DNA from: JAJDYQ01 sp963662865
GTDB lineage: Bacteria; Pseudomonadota; Gammaproteobacteria; JAJDYQ01
DNA: 64,000 nucleotides
Direction: 5' to 3'
NCBI GenBank assembly: GCA_963662865.1
Contig: OY759969.1
Coordinates: 1,240,001 to 1,304,000, forward strand
The notes under the pieces were generated by a model that made no database searches, was not told where the DNA came from, and was given only the letters and a program-made list of their open reading frames with translations. How positions within the stretch are numbered: position 1 is the stretch's first letter; each line of letters starts with the position of its first letter. This document shows, one piece after another, positions 34,079 to 41,561 of this stretch. Made by a program: the position numbers and the translations under genes.

Positions 34079-35083
34079 CTACTCTATGTCTCCTTCAGCT
34101 TTCTTCACAGAAACTACTTTTGCAGATGTATATGAATTATAAAGCTCTTTAACCAAAATACTCATGAGCACGCTTTTTTTATTCCAGCTATTGTTTTTCA
34201 ACGCTTCAATTTGATCGTGTTTTAACACTCCAAGCGGAATGTCTGCACGAAACGTGTAACCATCAGATAATCTTTGTACTTCAGCTCTGACTCCCTCGGC
34301 TTTAGTGAAGTCTGTTGAACGAAGGAAAAATTCTCCATCGATCAGTCTTTCAACAGATTTTTCCCGAGGTTTATGGATTATTTGACTTGCCTGCTCTCCA
34401 TTAATTTGCACTGGCGTGGGATAGGGCGCTTCCTCTGTTCCGGTATCAATTTCTAAATTATCGGTAGGCTTCATCCGGGCTAACAGTTCGTTCCTGACAT
34501 TATCCATTCCTTCTGACGCTGTTCGTGTTTCCGGAAATTTTTGAGCAGCCTTGCTGATCAGCTCCATCTTGTCTTTTTCCAGCCTTGAAAGCTCCAGGGT
34601 GTAGTCCAGTTCCTTTTCTTTTAATTGATAATTGAGCCACATCTTCCAAAAAAACACGCTTGTAATAGATAGCCCAAAAACGATGAGAGTCGCTGTAATC
34701 TGTTCTGGCGTCATTTTTGTAATCGCCCCTTGCAATATACGCACAATCGGTTCATTAAGAAGCGTCTCAAATACAGACGACCCCTTATCTACTCGGACCA
34801 GTAGCTCTAATTCATTTCGACTTTGCTTTGTCAGTCTTCTGGCGTTTTCTTCGCCATAATTGATTTTACAATAAATACGGTGTATTTCCTTCTGTAGTTC
34901 GAGCAGTGCCGGCATAATCCGCGTCGGAATCGTTCCATCAAAATCACTTCCCTTAATACGGATGACAAAACGCGGCCAGGACTCAAACTCAACTTCAAAG
35001 GACCCTTCTAATTGAAATCCTTCAATCAGCTTGGAAAGAAGATCAAACGCCTCTTCTTCCGAGGTGATCTTTATTTTTTCCAT
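34079..35083 (-). CDS. Unknown accessory protein with one membrane span
   Basis: 334 residues from the ATG at 35083. The N-terminal 130 residues form an alpha/beta domain (FEVEFESWPRFVIRIKGSDF), followed by one hydrophobic span (ATLIVFGLSITSVFFWKMW), a charged coiled coil and a C-terminal beta-rich domain. Richer in A+T than the structural genes around it, and placed between the structural operon and the repressor, where prophages often carry lysogenic conversion or defence genes. No family recognised; the frame is also open to 35101. Confidence 0.6.
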   Translation of the reverse strand: MEKIKITSEEEAFDLLSKLIEGFQLEGSFEVEFESWPRFVIRIKGSDFDGTIPTRIMPALLELQKEIHRIYCKINYGEENARRLTKQSRNELELLVRVDKGSSVFETLLNEPIVRILQGAITKMTPEQITATLIVFGLSITSVFFWKMWLNYQLKEKELDYTLELSRLEKDKMELISKAAQKFPETRTASEGMDNVRNELLARMKPTDNLEIDTGTEEAPYPTPVQINGEQASQIIHKPREKSVERLIDGEFFLRSTDFTKAEGVRAEVQRLSDGYTFRADIPLGVLKHDQIEALKNNSWNKKSVLMSILVKELYNSYTSAKVVSVKKAEGDIE

Positions 35084-35148
35084 GATATTTTCCCGGCCCA
35101 TGGGCCAGCTAACACTCTGCCACCTGCCAAGTAATGTCTATAACCGCG

Positions 35149-35454
35149 TCACTGACATGTGTATTTTACTTCCCATATTGTCTTATATTTATTCATTTCT
35201 TTGACTTGACAAGATTGGTGCTGCTGCTCGTGCAGCCATGCAAGAGCTGCGCTACGATGTGCTTTTTGTGATGGCATGCTGGATTCGATTAAAGCATCTG
35301 ATGTGATTGCCAGCCCGCTCAAGCGTGGATTATGACTTATGATCCAGTACTGATTTTCATAACGCCAAGTAGCGGGCCACCACTCATCGCCGTAATCGCG
35401 TTGATGTACTCCGACCCGCAACCGAGAAGCGATAACAATACCGGCAATAACCAC
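35149..35454 (-). CDS. Possible protein overlapping the lipoprotein gene
   Basis: 101 residues in another frame, overlapping the lipoprotein gene over most of that gene's length. Begins with a hydrophobic stretch (VIAGIVIASRL) and continues with YGDEWWPATWRYENQYW. No Shine-Dalgarno. It may be a second product nested as in Rz/Rz1 pairs, or a relic of a frameshifted longer lipoprotein. Confidence 0.3.
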   Translation of the reverse strand: MVIAGIVIASRLRVGVHQRDYGDEWWPATWRYENQYWIISHNPRLSGLAITSDALIESSMPSQKAHRSAALAWLHEQQHQSCQVKEMNKYKTIWEVKYTCQ

Positions 35455-35495
35455 AATATTTTCTTCGCTGTTTTTCCTTTTTGTTGTCTGATCAC
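35337..35495 (-). CDS. Small lipoprotein
   Basis: 52 residues from a GTG at 35495 with GAGGAGG four bases upstream. A basic start, hydrophobic stretch and lipobox (LPVLLSLLGC) indicate a lipoprotein with Cys at residue 26. The GTG overlaps the stop of the 23-codon frame before it (GTGA), so the genes are coupled. Could be an Rz1-like spanin part or an accessory envelope protein. Confidence 0.5.
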   Translation of the reverse strand: MIRQQKGKTAKKILWLLPVLLSLLGCGSEYINAITAMSGGPLLGVMKISTGS

Positions 35496-35548
35496 TTTTC
35501 CTCCTCGCGTTTGCTCAAGTATCCCCAAGCGGCAATAGCAGCGGCCCC
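35480..35548. repeat. 69-bp direct repeat, copy 1
   Basis: Matches 36421-36489 with about five mismatches (shared core CTCAAGTATCCCCAAGCGGC). The second copy encodes the membrane anchor of the 318-residue protein; this copy is out of context and probably marks a partial duplication followed by deletion. Confidence 0.8.
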
Positions 35549-35563
35549 ACTATCATTGCTCAT
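35492..35563 (-). pseudogene. 23-codon relic of the neighbouring gene's N-terminus
   Basis: ATG at 35563 to TGA. Its end, IAAWGYLSKREEEK, repeats residues of the membrane anchor of the next gene (VAAWGYLSKREEEKR). It arises from a 69-bp direct repeat (35480-35548 and 36421-36489). It is coupled by ATGA to the upstream gene and by GTGA to the lipoprotein, so it may act as a translational bridge. Confidence 0.5.
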
Positions 35564-36516
35564 TCAACCACTATGTCGTGCGGTATGTGTTCACTGCGCA
35601 ACAGATGGTCCATGCTGACGCCCCCCAGCGCTTGGGCAAACCTCGCCATGAACGCCATATCATCCGCTTCTGGCACTTGGACTGCCCATTCTTGCAGTAC
35701 AGTCAATGTGGCCTCATGTCGCTCCTTTTTTTTCGCACGCCTCAGCAACTTCATCAGCTTATCACTCAGGAACTCCGGGTCACGCAGATTTTTCACCCGC
35801 TGCAGACTCCATTCACGTTCCTCGTTTTCCCACTTTTTCTGGCGATTCAATTCTTTTCGGGCGCTTTCCCGAATGAGATCATTGTCGGAAGTGAGATCAT
35901 CTTCCGTATGGATACTGGATCGCGGGGGGCGCGGTGTCAGTGCGGCGCGGATAGACATAATCATTGATCGCGCACCGAAGCAAACAGCGGCGGAGAATTG
36001 TTTTTCACGCTGGAAAAAGAGGCGCATTTTATCGAATACAGCGGCCTGCATATCATAAAAACCACGATCTCCCGCCGGCATATTCGGATATCCAGAAGTT
36101 AGCAGATGATTAAACTCAAGCCATGATTCATCTGACCTGCCACCTTCCTGCAAGTAACGCGGTAGGCGCAAATAGACCTCTATCCCGAAGTCTGTATCAG
36201 TTCGCTCCGCATATTCGCACGCCTCGCGGAAAAGTTCGACCGCCTGGTCGGAGTCATTAACACTTGCTGCCGTTGCGTCTTTGAACAGTTGCCTCGCCCG
36301 CTCGTACTCTTCGGATGTATGGGTGACAACTTCCGCCGTAAATAGCGGCGTACTAGCGACAACCTCTGTTTTAATGCGAGTACTTTGCGGTTCATCCTGA
36401 TCGATATCAAGATCAACTGTTTTGTTATCTGATCGCTTTTCCTCCTCGCGCTTGCTCAAGTATCCCCAAGCGGCAACAGCAACGGCCCCGATAGCGATCC
36501 ATTCGATTAGTTTCAT
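35560..36516 (-). CDS. Unknown membrane-anchored protein
   Basis: 318 residues from the ATG at 36516 (MKLIEWIAIGAVAVAAWGYL), an N-terminal anchor followed by a charged linker and a helical, TPR-like domain (EEYERARQLFKDATAASVND, QAVELFREACEYAERTDTDF). Next to the repressor on the same strand, so probably expressed in the lysogen. No family recognised; a role in immunity or superinfection exclusion is only a guess. The frame is open to 36573. Confidence 0.6.
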   Translation of the reverse strand: MKLIEWIAIGAVAVAAWGYLSKREEEKRSDNKTVDLDIDQDEPQSTRIKTEVVASTPLFTAEVVTHTSEEYERARQLFKDATAASVNDSDQAVELFREACEYAERTDTDFGIEVYLRLPRYLQEGGRSDESWLEFNHLLTSGYPNMPAGDRGFYDMQAAVFDKMRLFFQREKQFSAAVCFGARSMIMSIRAALTPRPPRSSIHTEDDLTSDNDLIRESARKELNRQKKWENEEREWSLQRVKNLRDPEFLSDKLMKLLRRAKKKERHEATLTVLQEWAVQVPEADDMAFMARFAQALGGVSMDHLLRSEHIPHDIVVE

Positions 36517-36526
36517 GGCGGTAACG

Positions 36527-37300
36527 TCAAACCCAACTATGTGCGTGCCACACCACCGCCGCGATGATGGCAAAGTCGGCCGGGGGATTGGCCTTGTCGA
36601 TGTAGATCGGGTCGTATAGTTTGTTGGCTGAACTCATCATCAGGCGGCCGTCGCCGGCGGCCTGACAGAGCTTGATATACAGCTCGCCATCCAGCCGAAA
36701 GGCGATGGGCATGGTGTGCATCGGCTGGTTGACCGATTGATCCAGCATGACGATGTCTTTGTCTTTGAGCAGGGGTTCCATGGAGTCGCCATGAATGCGG
36801 GTTAGCGCCAGATTTTCCGATTCCAGGCCCTTTTTATCCAGCCACTTGCGGCTGAACGGCCGAGTGCCTATCTGCAAGACATGATCTTCCGGGTAACTGC
36901 CATGGCCCCCGGAAAATGCAATATCTAACTGTGGAATGGGGATGAGATCGTCATTTTCTTTATCTTCTCTAGTTGTACCCAAGTAAGAAATATTTTCTAA
37001 GTCTTGGTCAAGATTTTCTCTTGCTGTTGTTATTTCTCCCTTCTGACCACGTGAGACGACCTCAATACCTAAAAAAGCGACTAAGTTATCATCATCATCA
37101 GATATACGTAGCTTGTAGCCCAGATACGCAAGTAGTCTGTATACACGATCAAAGGCGGGCATCACACCGCTTTTTATATTGCGGATAAAATCAGGAGACT
37201 GCCCTGCCCGAATAGATGCTTCTCGTTCAGATATCCCCATTTTTTGGATGGCGACATGGATTAGCTCTTGGAGCTGACGTTGTGAATGTGTGTTTGTCAT
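36527..37300 (-). CDS. Prophage repressor, HTH plus S24 (LexA-like) peptidase
   Basis: 257 residues from the ATG at 37300. The N-terminal HTH (MGISEREASIRAGQSPDFIR) is followed by a self-cleavage domain: Ser in RIHGDSMEPLL and Lys in ELYIKLCQ. A LexA/cI-type repressor inactivated by RecA after DNA damage, unlike Mu's own Clp-sensitive repressor. The start lies in an operator-like repeat, suggesting autoregulation. Confidence 0.85.
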   Translation of the reverse strand: MTNTHSQRQLQELIHVAIQKMGISEREASIRAGQSPDFIRNIKSGVMPAFDRVYRLLAYLGYKLRISDDDDNLVAFLGIEVVSRGQKGEITTARENLDQDLENISYLGTTREDKENDDLIPIPQLDIAFSGGHGSYPEDHVLQIGTRPFSRKWLDKKGLESENLALTRIHGDSMEPLLKDKDIVMLDQSVNQPMHTMPIAFRLDGELYIKLCQAAGDGRLMMSSANKLYDPIYIDKANPPADFAIIAAVVWHAHSWV

Positions 37301-37404
37301 ATATGTAAAAGATAACATATATGGGGAGTTAAAAAAATATTGTGAACAGAGAGTTGACTTTCTGTTATATCTGACATATTCTTTCAATTATGTTAGATAT
37401 AACA
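37298..37404. promoter_or_regulatory. Divergent immunity region with operators
   Basis: Rightward promoter TTGACT (37354-37359), 17 bases, TATTCT (37377-37382); transcription would start at about 37389, making the early gene leaderless. TGTTATATCT (37363-37372) and its inverse AGATATAACA (37395-37404) flank the -10. On the repressor side CATATATGT (37298-37306) and ACATATATG (37315-37323) overlap the repressor start. These are likely operators for the repressor and/or the early regulator. Confidence 0.6.
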
Positions 37405-37920
37405 GAGTACTTAACCCGATTAATTCAGACATTTGCAACACATAAGCACTTGTCTATCACCTATGTTTGCATGTTGGCGGCTAATGAGAGCTTATTATTC
37501 AAGCGGCTAACAAACGGCGGCGGAGTAACGCTAAAGAAAGCGCAGAGAACTATTATCTGGTTCTCCGACCACTGGCCCGCCGATCTCGCCTGGCCCGCCG
37601 ACATCCCTCGCCCGACCCCCAGCCCCGATTCCCCGGCGGCGCAAAATCTGAATAAATCCCAAAATGATTCAGAAATCAACCCCGACGATCCGCTCACCAA
37701 GCTGGACGCACGCGGCCGGATTGCCTCACCGAATGCCTTTGTTGATCGGCTCGGCGGCATCGACCGCGCCAGCTATGACCAGGTGGTGCGGCAATATGCC
37801 GACGGCAAGCCGCGGTGCCATCGGACACCGCGCCTCCACACCGGCGCCCACCGGGTGTTGTGCGCCCTGGTTCGGGCGGGTGACCGACGTTTCGTCAGTC
37901 GGCAGCGAGGTGCGTCGTGA
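37390..37920 (+). CDS. Early regulatory protein (Ner/Cro position)
   Basis: 176 residues, first gene of the rightward early operon. The N-terminal 55 residues (LIQTFATHKHLSITYVCMLA...FKRLTNGGGVTLKKAQRTII) look like a small HTH domain; a proline-rich linker and a GGIDRASYDQVVRQYADG segment follow. Probably the antagonist of the repressor. The C-terminal 35 residues are unusually basic and could reflect a frameshift. Confidence 0.55.
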   Translation: MLDITEYLTRLIQTFATHKHLSITYVCMLAANESLLFKRLTNGGGVTLKKAQRTIIWFSDHWPADLAWPADIPRPTPSPDSPAAQNLNKSQNDSEINPDDPLTKLDARGRIASPNAFVDRLGGIDRASYDQVVRQYADGKPRCHRTPRLHTGAHRVLCALVRAGDRRFVSRQRGAS

Positions 37921-38043
37921 GCCGGGCGAACCGTCAAATCATACTACGAGGCGCATCCGAACGACTGGTATTGCTTAGCAATCGACATCCTGTTTTTTCG
38001 CCGCTGGTCTCGCTGCTTTGCAGGTGGTGTGGCTACCGCAAAA

Positions 38044-38253
38044 TTACAGTTCTAAACATTCTTGGGCGCGTTCAAGTGCTCGTCGAATGATTGCGCCAAT
38101 CGAATCCTGGTTGGGAACAACGGCGGTAATGTGGATTTCAGTCGCCTGTACCTGTCTCGCTACGATGCTCGATACATGGAACGAAACGCACAGGTTTTTA
38201 CTGTCTACCATTTCAAGCTCCATTTTGCTGATCGAAAGTTTGCCTATGTTCAT
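38044..38253 (-). CDS. Small antisense phage protein, unknown
   Basis: 69 residues on the minus strand inside the early operon, starting MNIGKLSISKMELEMVDSKN, with AGAGG eight bases upstream. Composition looks protein-like (HVSSIVARQVQATEIHITAV, IGAIIRRALERAQECLEL) and more A+T-rich than the flanks. No family recognised; possibly an independently acquired gene. Confidence 0.45.
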   Translation of the reverse strand: MNIGKLSISKMELEMVDSKNLCVSFHVSSIVARQVQATEIHITAVVPNQDSIGAIIRRALERAQECLEL

Positions 38254-38355
38254 GGGGGCGCCTCTTGGTCTGATTGTTGTCGAAGGCGTCAGCATACCAA
38301 AGAGCACCGCCCCCGCCCTCATTGCCTCGCGCCGGGCATCGGCAGAGGCGGCGTT

Positions 38356-38622
38356 GTGAGCGGCGCCTGCACTATGCACGGCATGGATATCGACGCCTGG
38401 TGCGAGGCGTTTTCTTCGGGTTATGACCAGGGCACGGATGACCGTTGTCTGGGGCGACCGCGCACCAGGCCCATGGCCGTGGCGGCGCATCATGTCGCTG
38501 AGGACCCCGGCCTCGCCGGCCGGCTCGCCGGTTGGGATTCGGTCCACACCCGCACCCCGGACGGGATCTATGACCGGCCCATCTACATCCTGGCCGATGG
38601 GGATCAGGAGGCGCCGGCATGA
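38356..38622 (+). CDS. Small early phage protein
   Basis: 88 residues from a GTG with GAGG upstream; core MHGMDIDAWCEAFSSGYDQG and GWDSVHTRTPDGIYDRPIYI. Stop overlaps the next ATG by 4 bases, so it belongs to the early operon. Function unknown. Confidence 0.5.
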   Translation: MSGACTMHGMDIDAWCEAFSSGYDQGTDDRCLGRPRTRPMAVAAHHVAEDPGLAGRLAGWDSVHTRTPDGIYDRPIYILADGDQEAPA

Positions 38623-38834
38623 GCCGGACAGTCGCCCCGATCATCGGTGAGTCGCCCACGGGCGAGCTCTCGGAGTTTTATCACCGGTTGCTGTCGGCGC
38701 GGCCAGCCCGCCGAGGCGCCCCGCCCAAGAGCCAGGCCAAGCGCCGCAAGCAGCGCCGTCGCCTGTCTGCACGGGCAGGCGGTCACCGGCAACCCAACCT
38801 TAAACGTCATCTCATTCGACAAGGCAGGTATTAA
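38619..38834 (+). CDS. Small basic early phage protein
   Basis: 71 residues, very rich in Arg and Lys (PPKSQAKRRKQRRRLSARAG), possibly nucleic-acid binding. Overlaps its neighbours by 4 bases and 1 base. Confidence 0.5.
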   Translation: MSRTVAPIIGESPTGELSEFYHRLLSARPARRGAPPKSQAKRRKQRRRLSARAGGHRQPNLKRHLIRQGRY

Positions 38835-39061
38835 TGATGCACGCCGCCTCGCTCAATAGCTCGCCACGCCTGCAGCGTGTCCATGATCTGCTGCTCAATG
38901 GGCGGGAGTACTCCACCCTGGAGATTGTACAGGGCGCCCAGGTGTGCGCGGTCAACTCGATTATCGCCGAGTTGCGGGCCAACGGCCTGACGATCACCTG
39001 CCGGCAGATTGTCTCGCCCGCCGGCGAGCGTCGCTGGCTGTATCGTATGGAGGTTGTCTGA
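38834..39061 (+). CDS. Small winged-helix-like early protein
   Basis: 75 residues. RVHDLLLNGREYSTLEIVQG...NSIIAELRANGLTI resembles a winged helix, with a beta wing in RQIVSPAGERRWLYRME. Probably a DNA-binding regulator; TGATG overlap to the next gene. Confidence 0.5.
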   Translation: MMHAASLNSSPRLQRVHDLLLNGREYSTLEIVQGAQVCAVNSIIAELRANGLTITCRQIVSPAGERRWLYRMEVV

Positions 39062-39483
39062 TGGTGGCACGCTGGACCAATACCGAGGATCAGGTGTTGC
39101 GCGATCACTGCCGGTCGTTGTCGCTGTCGCAATTAGCGGCACGGCTGCCGCACCGCACGTGCGGCGCCATCAGCCACCGTGCGCAATCTCTGGGGTGTCA
39201 TGTAGCCCACTGGTCACCGCACGAGCGCGCTGTGTTGCGGCGAGATTATCCTGCTGGCGGATCCAAGGCGGTGCAACAGCACTTGCCGCACCGCACGAGG
39301 GGCGCGATCCAGGATCAGGCCCGCCGCCTGGGCATCGTGGTCCCTCGTCGAGGGAGGCGCCCCGGGCCTCCTGGCCGCCGCGGCGATCTGCAGTATCTAC
39401 TGCGCCAGCATGGCGAGGCCGCCAAGGCCATGCGCACCTGGCCCACACCGCTGACCACTAGCCCCCAACGGAGAGACCGATGA
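39061..39483 (+). CDS. Early protein with two Myb/SANT-like repeats
   Basis: 140 residues with two tandem copies of a short DNA-binding-like motif: WTNTEDQVLRDHC...LAARLPHRTCGAISHRAQSL and WSPHERAVLRRDY...VQQHLPHRTRGAIQDQARRL. This resembles the three-helix GcrA/Myb type. The C-terminus is basic and proline-rich. Likely a regulator of early phage genes. Confidence 0.6.
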   Translation: MVARWTNTEDQVLRDHCRSLSLSQLAARLPHRTCGAISHRAQSLGCHVAHWSPHERAVLRRDYPAGGSKAVQQHLPHRTRGAIQDQARRLGIVVPRRGRRPGPPGRRGDLQYLLRQHGEAAKAMRTWPTPLTTSPQRRDR

Positions 39484-40163
39484 CATCAGATCATAGCCCG
39501 ATGGCCGCAACCCCGTCGCCGACGGCGGTGACGCTGGCCGCCGAGGTCAATGCCATTATCCAGACCACGATGGATTACGTGTATGCGCAGGAGGCCGCTG
39601 TCATGGAGCGGCTGCATCAGATCCGGCAGGAGTTTGCCGATGATGAGAGTTTTGCCCGCTTCATTGCGCACACCACGCGCCTGAAGCCCAAAGATGCGCT
39701 GTCTCGCGTCATGACCTGGCAGGCGTCGCGCAAGTCGCGGGATCTGCGCGAGCTGGCGCAGCGGCGACCAACCGAACTGATGCAGACCATTGTGTCGCTG
39801 GCCGATGAGGACATTGCCGCCGTCGACCGGGACGATGAGGTGGTGCAGTTGATGACCCTCCCGCCCCGTAAGCGGCACAAGGCGATCCGCGAGCTGATTG
39901 ATCGTGGCCGGGATGCCGCCGCCGCGCCGGTGGACGCCGCGGCGGTGGACGACAATGTCATACCGATCTCCGCGGGTCAAGCGCGTACGCAGCTGCGCGA
40001 TCTGTCGGCGTTGTCAACGCAGATCACGTCGCTACTGGCCGATATCAGCCAGAGTACCGCGACCTACACGCCGGCGCAGACCGCCAAGGCGCTGGCGTTA
40101 ACGGATCAGTTGGTGGGTGCGCTGGAGGATGTCTCCGGTGCCTTGCTGGGCGGTGAGTCGTGA
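39480..40163 (+). CDS. Early phage protein, unknown
   Basis: 227 residues, almost all helical, with a charged N-terminal half (MERLHQIRQEFADDESFARF) and a coiled-coil C-terminus. No family recognised. Overlaps both neighbours by 4 bases in the early operon. Confidence 0.55.
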   Translation: MTSDHSPMAATPSPTAVTLAAEVNAIIQTTMDYVYAQEAAVMERLHQIRQEFADDESFARFIAHTTRLKPKDALSRVMTWQASRKSRDLRELAQRRPTELMQTIVSLADEDIAAVDRDDEVVQLMTLPPRKRHKAIRELIDRGRDAAAAPVDAAAVDDNVIPISAGQARTQLRDLSALSTQITSLLADISQSTATYTPAQTAKALALTDQLVGALEDVSGALLGGES

Positions 40164-40402
40164 TGCCGGATCCGGGCCATCCTGACTACCCGTTTGACGC
40201 CGGCCATAGTGATGACGGCCTGGCCTTGCTGGAGCGCGACGTGGCGTCGCGCTGCCATCGTATTGACGGCTTAACCTTGGCACAGTGCATTGCGGCGCGT
40301 GACAACCCGCGCCTGTTTTTGCAGGCCTCGGTGCAGCGGCGGCTTAACGCCCGCATCCGGCGGTTGTTCCCGGCGCCGCGGGCGGCGGACAACTCGCCAT
40401 GA
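40160..40402 (+). CDS. Small early phage protein
   Basis: 80 residues (core DGLTLAQCIAARDNPRLFLQ), helical. Coupled to its neighbours by ATGA-type overlaps. Function unknown. Confidence 0.5.
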   Translation: MMPDPGHPDYPFDAGHSDDGLALLERDVASRCHRIDGLTLAQCIAARDNPRLFLQASVQRRLNARIRRLFPAPRAADNSP

Positions 40403-40527
40403 TTCTCTCCGCTATCCCAGCGGCGGCGCCAGCGGGCGGTGCGCCAGTCAGCAATAACACCCGCCGCCGGGGCCTGCCGACCTCCTTGGCAGGTGACCCG
40501 GCAACTGATTATAGGAGCAATATATGA
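40399..40527 (+). CDS. Very small frame linking early genes
   Basis: 42 codons (MILSAIPAAAPAGGAPVSNN...) starting in the 4-base overlap with the previous gene and ending in an overlap with the next ATG (ATATGA). The coupling is the only support; it may just carry ribosomes across. Confidence 0.3.
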   Translation: MILSAIPAAAPAGGAPVSNNTRRRGLPTSLAGDPATDYRSNI

Positions 40528-41039
40528 CCACTATCGACAATGTTGAGGATGCCACTCGCGCTTACGCCGCGGCGCGGGCGCGGCTCGCCGCTGAGGTTGA
40601 GGCCCTGGAGACCGCGCTGGCCGAGGTGCGGCGCCGGCATATTGGCGCCATTAAGACGCTGGCTGATAAGGCCGGCACGCAACAGGCTGGATTGCGGGCG
40701 CTGATTGAGCAGGTGCCGGATTTGTTTGATCGACCCAAGACCATCACGGTCGATGGCGTCAAGGTCGGTTATCGCAAGGCCAAGGGCAAGGTCGTAGTGG
40801 TCGATGAGGCAGCCACTATCGCCCGCATCCGCAAGCTGCTGCCGGCAGACCAGGCCGAGCTGCTGATCCGCCGCACTGAAGCCGTGCACAAGCCCGGCGT
40901 GTATGACCTGATCGCCGCCGATCTCAAGCGGCTGGGCATCACTATTGAGGATGACACCGATGAGGTGGTGATCAAGCCGGTCGGTAGCGATATCGACAAG
41001 CTGGTTGATGCGTTGCTTAAGTCTTATGCGGAGGATTGA
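40524..41039 (+). CDS. Gam-like host-nuclease inhibitor
   Basis: 171 residues of the Mu Gam family, which binds double-stranded DNA ends and shields them from RecBCD; related to Ku. Diagnostic segment KTITVDGVKVGYRKAKGKVV followed by helices. Position before the transposase genes differs from Mu, where Gam follows B. GGAGC precedes the ATG at a distance of seven bases. Confidence 0.75.
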   Translation: MTTIDNVEDATRAYAAARARLAAEVEALETALAEVRRRHIGAIKTLADKAGTQQAGLRALIEQVPDLFDRPKTITVDGVKVGYRKAKGKVVVVDEAATIARIRKLLPADQAELLIRRTEAVHKPGVYDLIAADLKRLGITIEDDTDEVVIKPVGSDIDKLVDALLKSYAED

Positions 41040-41041
41040 TG

Positions 41042-41383
41042 ATGGCTGAGGACAAGTACATGAATCAATCGCAGCAGTTGGCGCTGGCGCTGGTTGAGCA
41101 TCTGGCCGGCGCACCGCTGAAGCGGTTTGCCATCGGCGACCTGGTCGCGGCGATGGACAGGTCTCGCGACCAGGTGTTTCGGGCTTTGCAAAATCTGGCA
41201 GTGGCCGGTTGGGCGCAGGAACATAACGGGCAATGGGCCATCGCACCGCGCATCACTCAACTCAGCGATCAGGTCCGCCTGGACATCGCTCGGTTACACG
41301 AGCATTACCTGCTGCCGGTCGATGGCGCGGCTGGCGGAGGTCAGTACACCCAGTGGGTGACCACCAGGCAGCGTCGTGGCTAG
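41042..41383 (+). CDS. Winged-helix early regulator
   Basis: 113 residues with LKRFAIGDLVAAMDRSRDQV...ALQNLAVAGWAQEHNGQWAI, an IclR/MarR-like winged helix. GGAGG is seven bases before the ATG at 41042. Located between Gam-like and transposase genes. Confidence 0.6.
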   Translation: MAEDKYMNQSQQLALALVEHLAGAPLKRFAIGDLVAAMDRSRDQVFRALQNLAVAGWAQEHNGQWAIAPRITQLSDQVRLDIARLHEHYLLPVDGAAGGGQYTQWVTTRQRRG

Positions 41384-41561
41384 CACTGTCGGCATGATCC
41401 TACTGCACCCTGCCGTCGCAAGTCAGCCGGCGCAAGTGCGCCAGATTGAGCATCAGACCCGGCGGGTCGCGATCATCCGCAATGACCGGCGGGTGCATCT
41501 GGTCTCGATCCGCGAGGCGCAGCGAGCACATCGGCGCGAGGGGTTGCGGCTATGCCCTTGA
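41376..41561 (+). CDS. Small phage protein before the transposase
   Basis: 61 residues from a GTG (MASTVGMILLHPAVASQPAQ...), basic second half. Overlaps the genes on both sides by 8 and 10 bases, typical of the compact early operon. Function unknown. Confidence 0.45.
   Translation: MASTVGMILLHPAVASQPAQVRQIEHQTRRVAIIRNDRRVHLVSIREAQRAHRREGLRLCP

Noticed and set aside
33748..34152. 134-codon plus-strand frame between late promoter and accessory gene
   Set aside because: No Shine-Dalgarno, unlikely composition and overlap with the end of the real minus-strand gene.
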